64,000 nt of DNA from Rohdeia sp041398665 (GCA_041398665.1 JAWKUH010000009.1:62001-126000), one strand, 5' to 3'; shown: positions 16,863-27,455, counted from the first letter of the stretch. Made by a program: numbers and translations. Notes: generated from the letters alone by a model not told the origin.

Positions 16863-17137
16863 GCGACGAGGGCATGGACGGCATCGCGGAGTTCTGCAAT
16901 CTCTTGGCGGGTTCGTCCGATCGCGTGCTCGAGGGTCGGATCGAGGGAGTGCGCGTGACGCAGTGGGCCGGCGAGATCCGTGTGCAGCGCGCGGAGTCCG
17001 CGGAGCTCACCGCACTCGCGCCGTCGCCCGAGCGAGTCGTCGCGACCGAGGTCCCGCTCGCAGGCCCCGACGGAGCGTGTCGGTGCGCGACGCTCGTTCT
17101 CACGGAACGCGGTGTCGCCGTGTTCACGACACGTGTC
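16862..17137 (+). pseudogene. Possible CheX-like fragment
   Basis: From about 16862 (ATG at 16874) the frame reads GDEGMDGIAEFCNLLAGSSD and later GACRCATLVLTERGVAVF. This resembles the C-terminal half of CheX/CheC-fold proteins (helix with EN/NMIAG-type motif, then a last strand pair). The N-terminal half is missing. The frame runs on to about 17299 in unconserved sequence. The identification is tentative; it may be a decayed relative of the intact CheX-like gene at 17524-18108. Confidence 0.4.
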
Positions 17138-17523
17138 GATCGGCACGCCGCCCGACGCCCAAGGGGTGGGCGGTGCCGAGCCCCGATCGAGGGTTCGCAC
17201 CGGAGACGACGGGCACGGTTCCGGACGTCAGGGCTCCAGTCGGTCCGCCGGGCAGAACGATCCAGGTCTGGTTCCGGACTCCACGGTTCCTCGCCATGAC
17301 GGCACGCTCCCCGGTCTTCTTCGGGGTGAGGCTCTCGCTCCTCCTCGTCATCACGATCGCCCCCCCTTTCGTCCGCACCTGCCTCGACCGATCGGTCGTC
17401 GTCGATGTCGAGGCACGGGTCGCGTCGAGTGCGCCCGGGTTCGTCGAGGCCGGCGGCTACGACAGCGACGACTCCTCGGTCTCCGCGGCCTTCAGCCTCT
17501 CCCACTGACCGGACGCACTCGCC
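17138..17523. other. Intergenic region with a degenerate repeat copy
   Basis: No supported gene. At 17253-17275 the sequence GAACGATCCAGG lies in a context matching the copy at 26147-26170, suggesting a decayed member of the CCTGGT-palindrome family. A frame at 17298-17508 encodes one hydrophobic stretch but nothing recognisable. Confidence 0.4.
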
Positions 17524-18108
17524 TTGCACGACACCCAGGACAGAGCGCGAGAGCGCATCAAGGCCGTCGTCTCCGGGATGTTCGGCCAGGCCTTCCTCGA
17601 CTGGGGCGAGATGCTCGGGTTCGAGGGTTCGGTCGGTGCGTGCACCGTCCGGGTCCTGCCGCACGCGCCGGGTCTGCTCGAGAGGATCGTCGGCGACGGA
17701 CTGCTCGTGCGGACGAGGCTCGAGATCCGCGGAGCCGGCGAACCCGTCCTCCTCGTGATCCCCGCCGTCGTTCTCGGCACGGCGCTCGCGAACGCGCTCA
17801 TGCTCCCCGTCGAGGCCGGGGCGAAGCCGAGCGTCGACTGGGACAACGCCGGACACGTCGACGCGATCAAGGAGCTCGTCAACCTCTTCTGCGGTTCGGC
17901 GTCGGCGGCGCTCGGCAAGCTCGGCGTCCGAGGACGCGTCTCGCAGACCGTCGACGAACTCTCGATCCACCCCGGTTCGTGCGGCGACGTCGAGCTCCCG
18001 GGCGAAGGTCGCGTCGTCTGCGTCCAGGTCGCGACGTCGGTCGAGGGCGGCCAGGCCCACGGCTGGTGCCTGGTCGGCGAGTCGATGGCCGCGTCGGTCG
18101 CGCGCTGA
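17524..18108 (+). CDS. CheX-like (CheC/FliY-fold) chemotaxis protein
   Basis: 194 residues; the first start in this frame is a TTG. The middle contains LVIPAVVLGTALANALM and AIKELVNLFCGSASAALGKLG. The second resembles the conserved acid-x-x-asparagine helix of CheC/CheX phosphatases (ELxN). Such proteins dephosphorylate CheY-P. Only one such helix is obvious. It neighbours a CheR fragment, so this looks like what remains of a chemotaxis locus. It ends 13 bases from the convergent AsmA-like gene. Confidence 0.6.
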   Translation: MHDTQDRARERIKAVVSGMFGQAFLDWGEMLGFEGSVGACTVRVLPHAPGLLERIVGDGLLVRTRLEIRGAGEPVLLVIPAVVLGTALANALMLPVEAGAKPSVDWDNAGHVDAIKELVNLFCGSASAALGKLGVRGRVSQTVDELSIHPGSCGDVELPGEGRVVCVQVATSVEGGQAHGWCLVGESMAASVAR

Positions 18109-18121
18109 TCCCGGACGAGGA

Positions 18122-21100
18122 TCAGCGCGGAGCGAACACGAGTGCGGGCGGCTGCCCGTCCTCGCCGACCGTCGCGACGTTCGGACGCGCGAGCTGGAGC
18201 CGTGCGACCGCGTCACCCGCACCGCGCGCGACGAGGTCCCGCACCAGCGCCTCGTAGCGGCGCTCGGCGAGCCGCAGCGCCGCGGCGCGCACCATCTTCT
18301 CGCGCGCCCGGTCGTCGAGGTCGCCGGACAGTTCGTAGAGCAGTTCGAGCGAGCGCTCCACGTTCGCCAGCGTCGCCGCGGACTCGCGGAGCGTCGCGGT
18401 GAGTTCCGCCGCGTCGTCCTTCGCACCGGTCGCGACGAGGCGGGCGAGCCGTTCGCGCTCGTTGCGCAGCGTCGCGACGAGGTCCTCGCGGTCGAGCTCG
18501 AGCCGCTGCGCGAGCGCGCGACAGTCCTCCTGCGCGGGGACGGCGATCTGCTCGACGAGCCGCAGGTCCTGCGGCGAGTAGCGGTGCTGCACGCGCAGGA
18601 CGAGCTTCGAGTCCTTCTCGAGCTTGCGCAGGACCTCGGTGATCGCGTCGGCGGTCGCGCCCTCGACGCCGGTGCGTCCCACCTCGAACGGGACCTCGAG
18701 GACGAAGTCCGGCTTCTTCCCGTCGCCACCGCCGAAGAGGCCGCCGAGACCGACCATCCCGAGCACGCCGTTGCCGAGCCGCAGCGGCGAGGCCGCGATC
18801 GCGTCGGCGATCAGTCGCACGAGTGCCTCGGTGCCCGTCGCGACGAGCTCGCTCGTGCTGAGGCCCTCCTCCCGGACGCTGAACTCGAGCGGGATCACGT
18901 GCTCGTCGCGTTCGTTCTCGAGCGCGAACAGCACGACGTCGAGCGGCGCGGGGAGCCGCAGGAAGCGCGAGATCGGACCGTCCGCGGGCTCCGAGATCGA
19001 CAACGACGTGAACGTCGTGCGCGAGCGGATGCGCATGCCCTTCGAACCGCGCAGGTCGACGCGCACGTCGGCGTCGGTGGTGCCCGCCCCGATCTCGACG
19101 CCGCTCGCCGAGCCCAGGCCGCGGATCGCGGTCAGTTCGAACCCGACGAGTTCGGTGCGCACCCAGCCGGTCGCCGGCTCCTCGGGCGAGATCTGCCCGG
19201 CGACGACGAGTTCGTCGAGCCACGGACGCGTCGACGACGTGCGCTTCGTCGTGCCCGTGATGTCGCGCGCGATGCCGAACAGGAGGTTCGTCTCGGGCGG
19301 CAGGTCGGGGAGTTCGACCTCGCCTCCGCCGAGCGTGGCGCGGAACGTCATGGGGCGACGCGACTGCGCGCCGACCGCGACGTTGCGCGCGTCGAGTTCG
19401 AGCTCGTCGATCGGCAACAGCACCGGCGGGTCGACCGTGCGGTCCACGTAGTCGAGTCGCAGGCCGCTCCACGCCAACCGGTCGAGGAGCACGCCGTCGC
19501 CCGGGGCAGGAGCGGGTGAGGTCGCGGTGCTCGGAGCCGCCGCCTTCTCGCCGTTCGCAGGCGGCGCGCCCTCGGCGCTCTCCGCGGGCGTCGCCGCGTC
19601 CTCTGCCGGAGCGGCGCGCAGCACGAGACCCGCGACGTCCGTGCCCTCCGCGCGCTTCTCGACGCGTGCGGCGAGTCCCGGACCTCGAGGTCGGCGACGC
19701 GCATCGGCGCGTTCTCGTTGCCGAGCGAGGTGATGCGCGTCTCGACGCGTTCGAGCGCGAGCCCGGGCTCGGCGTCCTTCTGCGCGCGCAGTTCGACGCC
19801 GTCGATCGTCGCCGACAGCGACGAGAGTCGCCCGAGGTCGAAGGCGAGCGGTCCGGTCCGCGGTGCGTCGAGGCGCGCGTCGACGTGCGCGCGGAACGAG
19901 CCGTCGGTCACGCCTCCGGCGACGAGCGTGTCCGCGAGCGGCGGCCAGGCCGAGATCCAGCCCGCGTCGTCGAGGCCGCTCGCGTCGATCGTGAGGTCGA
20001 GGTCGGCGCCGCCGGCGTCGCTCGCGATCGTCGCGTCGGCGACGAACGAGCCCAGTCCCGGTGCCACGCTCGCCTCGAGGCGGAGCGCGAGCGGCGACTC
20101 CGCACCGTCCGGGTCGAACAGCACGGCGGATCCCGTCGACGCGAGCTTCGCCGTGACGACGGCCTCGTTCCCGGTCGCCGCGTCGACGAGGCCGAAGCGT
20201 TCGAGTTCGACCTCGATCTCGCCGAGCGTGAGGCGCGGCGAGCTCGCCGGGCGACGCGCGCGGGGTCGACGACGTTCCCGTCGCCGAAGCGGATCCCGTC
20301 GCGTCGGTCGCTCCCGTCGCGGCGTCCGTCGTCGACGCGTCGGTCGGCGGCGCACCGAGCACGAGTCCGGCGATCTCGAGCGCGCCGTCCTCGCGCCGCC
20401 GCGCCTGTGCCGTGACGCCGAGCACGACGGCTCGTGCGATCTCGAGCGCTTCGTCGTCCGCGCGCGGTACGTCGATCGAGATCTCGCGCACCTTTGCGAG
20501 CGACTCGCCCTCGCCGAACGAGAGTCCGTCGACGCGCAGCGTGCCGCCGCTCTCCTTCGACTCCGCAGCGAAGGTCGCGGCGAGGTCGCCGTTCTCGAGC
20601 TGCAGCTCCGCGAAGCGCACGCCGTGCGCCGCGACGTCGCCCTCGACGCTCGTCGTCGTCGCGTTCGCGTCGAGCACGAGCTCGCCCACGCCGAACTCGC
20701 CGTCGAGGTCGACGTCGCGGAGTTCCACGCGCCCCGACCAGCCGCCGTCGTCGAGCGTGCGGCGCGAGGCGACGAGCTCGAGTCGCGCGTCGCGTCCCGC
20801 CTCGCCCGCGTCGGGACGCAGCGTCTCGAGCGCGCCCTGTCGCAGGCCCTCGACGGCGAGCTTCGCCTCCGCCGCGAGTTCGCTCGCGCCGAGACGCACG
20901 TTGCCCGCGAGGTCGACGCCGTCGACGAAGCCCGGCGCGCGCAGCGCGAGCTCGAAGCTCGACGACTCCGTGCCGTTCCCGAGCGAGAGCGGCGCGAGCT
21001 TCCCGTCGACGGTCACTTCGATCGGGAGCGCGGTCGCTCCCTCCGCCGCTTCGGTCCGACCGCTCGCGGGGACCAGGCGCACCGGACCGAGCACCGTCGT

Positions 21101-22725
21101 CGCGTCGGGCTCCGCGGAGCCGCGCACGACGAGTCCCGCGACCTCGCCCGACACGACGTCGCCGTCGCTCGTGAAGGACGCGCGTCCGATCGAGAGCCAG
21201 CTCGCCGGACCGACCGCGCACTCCACGCCGTCGACGACGGCCTCGAGGCGCGAGCCCTTCGACACGACGTCGAGCGCGGCGCGGACCGTCGAGGCGGTCC
21301 CCGACGGCTCGATACCGGCGTCCGCGAGGTAGGGCGCGAGCACCGCGGCCGTGAGGCCGTCGATCTCGAGCGTCCCCGAGGCGTGCGTCCCTCCGTCCGC
21401 GCGCTCCGACCGGAGGCTCGCGCGCAGCGCGTCGAGCACGCCGGGCGCACCGATCTCGACGTCGAGCGTGCCGCCGCCGCTCCGGTCGAATTCCGCGCGC
21501 GCGTTCGACACGACGACCTCGAGGTGCACCGGTTCGTCGCCGACCGCGTGGTCGGTGAGCGCGAACCGCGCGTTCTCGACGCGCGCGACCGAGAGGTGCC
21601 AGGGCGACGGTGCGCCGGCGGACGCGCTCGCCGTGTCCGTGGATCCCGCTGCGTCCGTCGAGCCGTCGTGGGCCCCGTCGGAGTCCGGCGAGCCGTCCTC
21701 CGCGTCCGACGCCCCGCCGCCGATCGCGAAGCCCGCGACGACGACGCGACCGCGCGCGTCCCGCTGCGCCTCGAGCGCGAGACCGTGCGAGTCGACCTCG
21801 ACGTCGGTCCCGGTCGCGGTGGGGGTGAGGACGGCGTCGACGGCGGCGAGCTGGAGCCACGACGACTCCGCCCCGTCCGTCCGACCGATGCTCTCCGCGA
21901 GGTGCGCCGCGCCGCGCACGCGGTCGGGGCCCTCGAGGTCGAGCTCGGCGTTCGCGGCGATGCGCAGCGACTGCGAGCGCTCCGGCGGTTCGACGCCGAG
22001 CGCCGCCGAGTACAGCTCGGCCGAGGTGCCGTGCACGCCGCTGACGACGAGGTCCGCGTCGAACGCGAGGTGTTCCTCGGACGTCCTGAGCGTCGCGTCG
22101 AGCGCGACGCGGTCGACCGTGCCCGGTGCGGCGATGCGCAGCGTCGCGCGACCCTCGCCGTCCTCCGTGCCGAGGTCGGTGATCGCGAGGTCGATCTCGG
22201 CCGTGAGTTCGGCGGCCGGTGTGACCGGCGTCCTTCCAGTCGAGTCGCACGCGCTGCGCGCGCTGCCTCGTGCACGGCGACGGGGAGCTCGAAGGACTCG
22301 AGCGCCGAGCCCTTCGACGGGGCCGAGGGCTCCTCGTCCGCGGCGTCCTCGTCGTCGTCCTCCGAGCTCGGACGAAACAGCGTCAGGTCGCCGTGCTCGT
22401 CGCGCTCGAGCTTCGCCTCGACGCCGTCGATCTCGGCGCGCCGTACGACGACGTCGCCGCCGAGCAGCGCAGGCATCTCGAGGTCGAAGTCGATCGTGTC
22501 GACGCGCACGGCGCGCTCGCCGTCGCGGGAGAGCTCGACGCCCCAGACCTGGACGCGGCCGTCGTGCAGCGCGAGGTCGATCTCCTCGATCGCGAGCTCG
22601 AGTCCCTGGCTCCGCGCCCACGACTTCGCCGCCGCCGCCGCGATCGTCGTCGCGAACAGGCGCAGGACGACGGCGGCGAGGACCGCGACGATCGCGACCC
22701 ACTTGAGTCTCCGGCGCCACTTCAC
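18122..22725 (-). CDS. Giant AsmA/DUF748-like envelope protein, split by frameshifts
   Basis: When rejoined, about 1,530 residues. The GTG at 22725 begins KWRRRLKWVAIVAVLAAVVL, one membrane anchor, then LELAIEEIDLALHDGRVQVWGVELS and LGGDVVVRRAEIDGVEAKLERD, as in AsmA-like bridge proteins. The long middle is repetitive beta-strand sequence with Ala/Thr/Ser-rich linkers (about 20310-20370 and 21600-21720). The C-terminus has DVVLFALENERDEHVIPLEF and FEVGRTGVEGATADAITEVLRKLEKDSK. Such proteins span the periplasm and move or organise lipids. The frame shifts near 22230-22260 (two), 20245 and 19690. The GTG overlaps the stop of the upstream lipoprotein gene (GTGA). Confidence 0.82.
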
Positions 22726-24168
22726 GGCTTGCCTCCTGCGGCTCCGGCGTCCTTCGCGGTCGAGGTGGTCGTGCCCGCGCCGGTGGTCGCGGTGGTGGCG
22801 GGCTTCGCCGCGGCAGCGGCCTCGCGTTCGCGCCGCCAGGTCTCCAGGACGGCGCGTCGCCGGTCGCGCGGTGCGAGCGCGTCGAAGTCCTTCGGCGCGA
22901 TGCCGCGCGTCGCCAGCCACCGAGCGGAGCGGACGCGCACGACCGCGCGCGCGTCGTCGAGCAACAGCGAGTTCTCGTTCACGAGCGCGGACTCGAGTTC
23001 GGCGGCCGTCGTCGCGCGTTGGGCGACGTCCGCGACGATCGACGGTTCGCCGCCGAGCGCGCCGAGGTGGACGTAGGCAGGGCGTGCAGGCTCGGGTCGA
23101 TCGTCTCGGCGTCGATCCGACGCGCGAGTCCGCGAGCGCCGCGCGCTCCAGCGCGAAGGCCTGCGCGGGTCGGGCCGCCTGCCGGTCCGTCGTCTCGACG
23201 GCCTTCGCGATCCATTCCGCGAGGACGTCGTCGGGTGCGAGCAGCACGAGGTCGAGCAGGAGGTCGAGCCCCGTCGTGCGCGCGAGCTCGACGGCGAGCG
23301 GACGCCGCAGTTCCGGACGGTTCGACGCGGAGAAGAGCAGCGGAGCGGGCGGCTCCGGCAACCTCCGCTGCGCGAGCTGCGCGCGCACGTCGGCGAGCGA
23401 GCGGACGTACGCGAGTCCCTGCGGGCCCGTGGCCGGCGCCGCGTCGAAGTGCACCTCGAGCACGATCGCGCCGTCGCCGATCGCGGGCGCGCGGCTCCAC
23501 AGCACGCGGGCGTCGCCGGGCTTCGGGAGCGGTGCGAACTCGCGTCCCGCGCGCTGCTGCCACAGGCTGTCGTCGATCGCTCCGACCGCCGCGGCCTGGG
23601 CCTGGCCGAGCTGGAGCGCGGGGACCCGACCGGCGGCCGAGACCGCGGCGCCGGGCGTGCCCGAGCCGTCGATCCAGAAGTGCAGCCGCAGCCCGCTCGA
23701 CCCGTCGACGCGCGCGTCCGCGGACCAGCCGCAGTCGTTCGCGAGCGGGACGACCTCCTTCGCGAGGACCGTCGCGCCCTCCTCGAGCGGCGCGGCGCTC
23801 CAGCCCGATGCGATCTCCGCGGTGTAGCGCTGGACCGGCTCGAGCGGGCTCTCCGACCCCGGCGCGAAGACCCAGTCCGGCACGTCCGCGCGAGGCAGGA
23901 CCGTGGGGTCGGCGAGGCGCAGGAGGCGCACCGTCGCCACGGCCCGGACCTCGGAGGAGGGCGGCGGGGCGACCGGGGAGCTGCGCTCGGGGTCCGTCGC
24001 GAGGCTCCAGTCGGCGTCGACCGAGGGACCGGTGACGGCGATGGGCGGCGGGGGCTCGGCGGACGTGCCGGGGAGCGGCAGGTACCGGCAGCCGCCGGCG
24101 AACGCGAGGGCCCCGGCGAAGGCGATGCGAGCGGGAAGCCTGGGACGGGCTCGATCGGAGCGGGCCAT
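22722..24168 (-). CDS. Hypothetical lipoprotein, frameshifted
   Basis: About 480 residues when rejoined. The signal ARIAFAGALAFAGGCRYLPLPG gives a lipobox AGGC. The mature part looks globular (VRLHFW/LRLHFWIDGSG, VLEVHFDAAPATGPQGLAYV) and its C-terminal half has short helical repeats (VVRVRSARWLATRGIAPKDF). The frame breaks twice at about 23085-23130, after ERAALADSRV and again after RIDAETIDPSLH. It overlaps the AsmA-like gene by 4 bases, so the two are coupled and may work together in the envelope. The family is unknown. Confidence 0.75.
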
Positions 24169-24333
24169 GGGGCCGAAGAGTCTCGCACGTCCCGCCCCGG
24201 TTTCGAGGTCGAACCCGAGGTCCTTCCGTCCCCCCCGCGGTCCGGCGCCCCAGCCGGGCTCAAGCGAACCGGAAGGACTTTCGATGTCGACGGGAGCGAA
24301 GCCTCACCCGGCACTTCCCAGCGCATCCAGAAC

Positions 24334-25938
24334 GTGGAACAAGCCCCCCGTCCCGACGGACTCGTCCCCGAACCGCCCACGATCCTCAGGGTCGGCGAGC
24401 CGGTCCCGCCCTACGTCAGGCGCACGCTCGAGGCGTTGGGCTGCAAGTGGATCGAGGTCAACGACCCGCTCGCGGCGAGTCGCATGCTCGAGGCGGAGTC
24501 GTCGGGCAACGTGCTCGCGATCGTGAGCGGCGCCGAGGCGCTGCGCGCGTGCTTCGACGGACTGTCGACGCAGGGCGGTTCGCACGACAGCGACGATCCT
24601 TCGACCGGTCTGCCCGGTCGCGAGCAGTTCCTGGTCCGACTCGAGCAGGGACTCGTCCACGCGGGTCGCCGCCGCCACCCCGTGGCGTGCATGTGCGTGG
24701 AGTACACGAACTTCACCGAGCTGACGCAGAACATGAGCCCGGGCACGCTGTCCGAGTTCGTCGGCACGGTCGCCGAGGGTCTCAAGAGCTGTCTGCGCGG
24801 GCGCGACGTGCTCTGCCGTCTGCCGCAGGAGTCGCAGGCGATCCGCATCGGCAGCTTCGCGCCGCATCGCTTCGGCGTGATCATCGAGATCGAGCGCGAG
24901 CACGACGCGTCGGTCGTCGCGCGCCGTCTGCTCGACTCCGTGAGCCTTCCGATCGAGGTCGACGGGGTCGAGGTCCGGCCGACGTTCTGCGTCGGCATCG
25001 CCGTGCACCCCGAGGACGCGATCACCGCGACGGAGCTGTGGGAGGCCGCCGAGAAGGCGGTCGCCGCGGCGCGCGAGGAGGGGCCCTCGACGGTCCAGTA
25101 CTTCAACTCCTCGATGAACGCACGAGCGTTCCAGCAGATCTCGATGGAGCGCGCGCTCGAGCGCGCTCTCGAGGAGGAGCAGTTCGAGGTCTTCTACCAG
25201 CCGAAGGTACAGATCTCGGACGAGAAGATCGTGGGGATGGAGGCGCTGGTGCGCTGGCGTCACCCCGAGCTCGGCCTGATCTCGCCGGCGCAGTTCGTGC
25301 CGGTGGCCGAGGAGACCGGGCTGATCGTCGACATCGGGCGCTGGGTCCTCGAGCGCTCGTGCCGCGACGCGAAGAAGTGGACGGACGACGGGCTGACGCC
25401 GGTCGTCATGGCGGTGAACCTGTCGCCGCGCCAGTTCCGCGACCCGAGCTTGTTCAAGGACGTGCTCGCGACGGTCGAGCGCACCGGGCTGCCGGCCGAT
25501 CAACTCGAACTCGAGCTGACGGAGAGCATGCTGATGGAGAACGCCGACGAGGCGGTGAAGATGCTGCGCGCGCTCAAGCAGCACGGCATCAAGATCTCCA
25601 TCGACGACTTCGGGACGGGCTACTCGTCCCTGAGCTACCTCAAGCGCTTCCCGATCGACGCGCTGAAGATCGACCGTTCGTTCATCAACGAGGTCAACAC
25701 GAACCCCGACGACGCGAGCATCGCGACCTCGATCATCCTGATGGGTCGCAGCCTGCGCCTGAAGGTCATCGCCGAGGGCGTCGAGACCAGGAACCAGCTG
25801 AGCTTCCTGCGCGTGATGCAGTGCGACCAGGTGCAGGGCTACCTCTTCAGCCCGCCGGTCCCCGAGCCGAAGGCGCGCGAGCTGATCGTCGAGAACATGA
25901 AGGCCGCGGGCGCCCCCGGCAGCTCGCGCGTGGCCTGA
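24334..25938 (+). CDS. GGDEF (degenerate) plus EAL cyclic-di-GMP phosphodiesterase
   Basis: 534 residues from GTG. An N-terminal domain of about 80 residues recalls a receiver fold (NVLAIVSGAEALRACFDGL). The GGDEF domain starts at DPSTGLPGREQFLVRLEQ, but its active loop reads SFAPHRFGVII instead of GGDEF, so it should not make c-di-GMP. The EAL domain is intact: GMEALVRWRHPELGLISP, NLSPRQF, ELELTESMLM, SIDDFGTGYSSLSYLKRFP, LKIDRSFI and AEGVET. It should hydrolyse c-di-GMP. It is divergent from the lipoprotein/AsmA pair. Confidence 0.93.
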   Translation: MEQAPRPDGLVPEPPTILRVGEPVPPYVRRTLEALGCKWIEVNDPLAASRMLEAESSGNVLAIVSGAEALRACFDGLSTQGGSHDSDDPSTGLPGREQFLVRLEQGLVHAGRRRHPVACMCVEYTNFTELTQNMSPGTLSEFVGTVAEGLKSCLRGRDVLCRLPQESQAIRIGSFAPHRFGVIIEIEREHDASVVARRLLDSVSLPIEVDGVEVRPTFCVGIAVHPEDAITATELWEAAEKAVAAAREEGPSTVQYFNSSMNARAFQQISMERALERALEEEQFEVFYQPKVQISDEKIVGMEALVRWRHPELGLISPAQFVPVAEETGLIVDIGRWVLERSCRDAKKWTDDGLTPVVMAVNLSPRQFRDPSLFKDVLATVERTGLPADQLELELTESMLMENADEAVKMLRALKQHGIKISIDDFGTGYSSLSYLKRFPIDALKIDRSFINEVNTNPDDASIATSIILMGRSLRLKVIAEGVETRNQLSFLRVMQCDQVQGYLFSPPVPEPKARELIVENMKAAGAPGSSRVA

Positions 25939-26180
25939 CCGAACCTGGTTCGTTTGACCGGTTCGTTTGACCAGTTCTTGGGGTTCACCCTCTCAGTGAA
26001 GGCCCCGCCTGGCCTGACCGAACCGGCCTGACCGAACCTGGTTCGCTTGACCAGTTCATCGGGTTCACCCTCTCGGTGAAGGCCCTGCAAGATCCCGCCT
26101 GGAGCGGCCCAACGCGGGGTGCGCGGCGTTTTCCGCACTCTCGGTTGGTCGAACGATCCAGGTTCGGTTGGTGGGTCGAG
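25938..26180 (+). repeat. Tandem and scattered copies of the CCTGGT-palindrome repeat
   Basis: Two units repeat with an 80-base period. Each has GAACCTGGTTCG, then TTGACCAGTTC, then GGGTTCACCCTCTC (at 25981 and 26061), then GTGAAGGCCC. A diverged copy, GAACGATCCAGGTTCGG, lies at 26148-26164. The same core is found at 9088-9187 and near 17260. The block starts right at the stop of the EAL gene and ends before the next start, so it is purely intergenic. Confidence 0.75.
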
Positions 26181-26211
26181 TCGGTCCCGCGTGCCTTCCG
26201 ATCCTCCTCCC

Positions 26212-26964
26212 GTGCTCGACCACCTCTCCTTCACCCTCTCCGGCGACGTCGCGACCTACGCGACCGACGTTCCGCGCGCCCGTCGCGACGCGAAGCGCTC
26301 CCGCGCGGCCGGCTGGGTGCTGCTCGCGATCGCCGCGTTCACGGCGATCCTCGGTGGCGCCTTCTGGTTCGCGACGCTCCTCTGCGGCTTCTTCGGACTC
26401 GCGGCGATCCGCGCGGCGAGCTCCCTCGAGCGCACGGCGACGCGCACCGTCGTCGACCGAGGGGCTCGCACGTTCGTGCGCGAGCTGGCGAAGGCGAGCA
26501 AGGACGGAGCCTCGATCGAGTCGGTGGAGCGCACCGAACTCCCGCTCGACGACTTCGACGAGGTGCGCCTCACCTGGTACACGCGGCGCACCGCGGGCAA
26601 GGCCAAGGCGACGACGCAGGAGTCGAACCTGCTCGTGCGGCTCGTCGGAGGGAACGGCGGCGTGACGCTCGCCCGCTTCGGACGCTTCCCGCGCGAGGAC
26701 GCGCCGGTACACGCCGCGGCGCTCTCGGAGTTCCTCGGACTCCCGCTCGTGCGCGACAGCGTCCGCAGCGACACGAGCCTCTTCGAGCGGACCGACGTCG
26801 CCGTCTCGGGCGAGAACGACCCGCCCGGCGACGACCGCCACTTCGCGCGCGTGCTCGGCGCGGACGAGCCGGACGACGGCCGCGACGTCGACGTCGCGCG
26901 CGAGCAGTGGACGCTGCTCCCCGAGAACGCCAACCGAGCGCGCGTCGAAAGTCAGCCCTTCTGA
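26212..26964 (+). CDS. Hypothetical membrane protein
   Basis: 250 residues from GTG. The start MLDHLSFTLSGDVATYATD is followed by a helical hairpin of two membrane spans (GWVLLAIAAFTAILGGAFWF and TLLCGFFGLAAIRAASSL). The soluble C-terminal part contains DEVRLTWYTRRTAGKAKATTQ and VTLARFGRFPRED. I do not recognise the family. It ends in a 13-base overlap with the convergent gene. Confidence 0.75.
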   Translation: MLDHLSFTLSGDVATYATDVPRARRDAKRSRAAGWVLLAIAAFTAILGGAFWFATLLCGFFGLAAIRAASSLERTATRTVVDRGARTFVRELAKASKDGASIESVERTELPLDDFDEVRLTWYTRRTAGKAKATTQESNLLVRLVGGNGGVTLARFGRFPREDAPVHAAALSEFLGLPLVRDSVRSDTSLFERTDVAVSGENDPPGDDRHFARVLGADEPDDGRDVDVAREQWTLLPENANRARVESQPF

Positions 26965-27455
26965 GCGACCGACTTGAAGCTCAGGCCCAGGAGGGCCAGC
27001 CCGAGCAGCGCGAAGAGCCCGCCGCCGATCGGGGCGGCCGTAGCGAGGATGTCACCGACCCTCGACGAGAACATCGAGCGGTCGAGCAGCACCTCGTCAC
27101 CGATCGCGAGCGCGTGGATCGGCATCGGGATCGTCTCGTCGTGGCCGAACGCGCCGGGAGTGCGCTCCACGCTGGTGAGGGCGACCTCGGTACCCGGCGT
27201 CACGCGCGATGCGAGTCGCTCCTCGAGGCCGTCGACCTTGCCGAGGTAGTACGTCGTGAAGCGCTCGTCGAGCCCCGCGAGCCGCACCGTGACGTAGCGC
27301 CCCATCTTCGCCGAGGCTCCGAACTCGATCGTCGCGACCGGTGCGCGGTGCGTGACCGTTCCGGCGATCGGCGCGGGATCGGACGAACCGACCCACGCGA
27401 CGAAGGTCCCGACCAGGACGAAGAGCAGACCGACGAGGCGGAGGACGACGCGCAT
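26952..27455 (-). CDS. Hypothetical membrane protein, DUF3592-like layout
   Basis: 167 residues. An N-terminal span (VLRLVGLLFVLVGTFVAWVG) and a C-terminal span (GGGLFALLGLALLGLSF) flank a periplasmic beta-rich domain (GTVTHRAPVATIEFGASAKMG). This two-span layout is like DUF3592 proteins, but I see no diagnostic motif. It is followed upstream by the DUF2892 gene on the same strand. Confidence 0.75.
   Translation of the reverse strand: MRVVLRLVGLLFVLVGTFVAWVGSSDPAPIAGTVTHRAPVATIEFGASAKMGRYVTVRLAGLDERFTTYYLGKVDGLEERLASRVTPGTEVALTSVERTPGAFGHDETIPMPIHALAIGDEVLLDRSMFSSRVGDILATAAPIGGGLFALLGLALLGLSFKSVAQKG

Noticed and set aside
19718..23827. A 1,369-residue open frame on the + strand, and similar very long frames at 2041-3891, 3908-5464 and 5158-6996
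   Set aside because: They are antisense to clear genes. Their composition is Arg/Ala/Glu-rich without motifs, as expected from GC-rich codon bias read on the other strand.
24220..24278. Hairpin GTCCTTCCG...CGGAAGGAC between divergent genes as an operator
   Set aside because: A 9-base stem with a loop of about 40 bases is weak evidence in DNA this GC-rich. No second copy was seen.
25938..26110. Possible CRISPR array (repeat with about 80-base period)
   Set aside because: Only two full units occur. The repeated part covers most of the period, so there are no unique spacers, and no cas genes are near.
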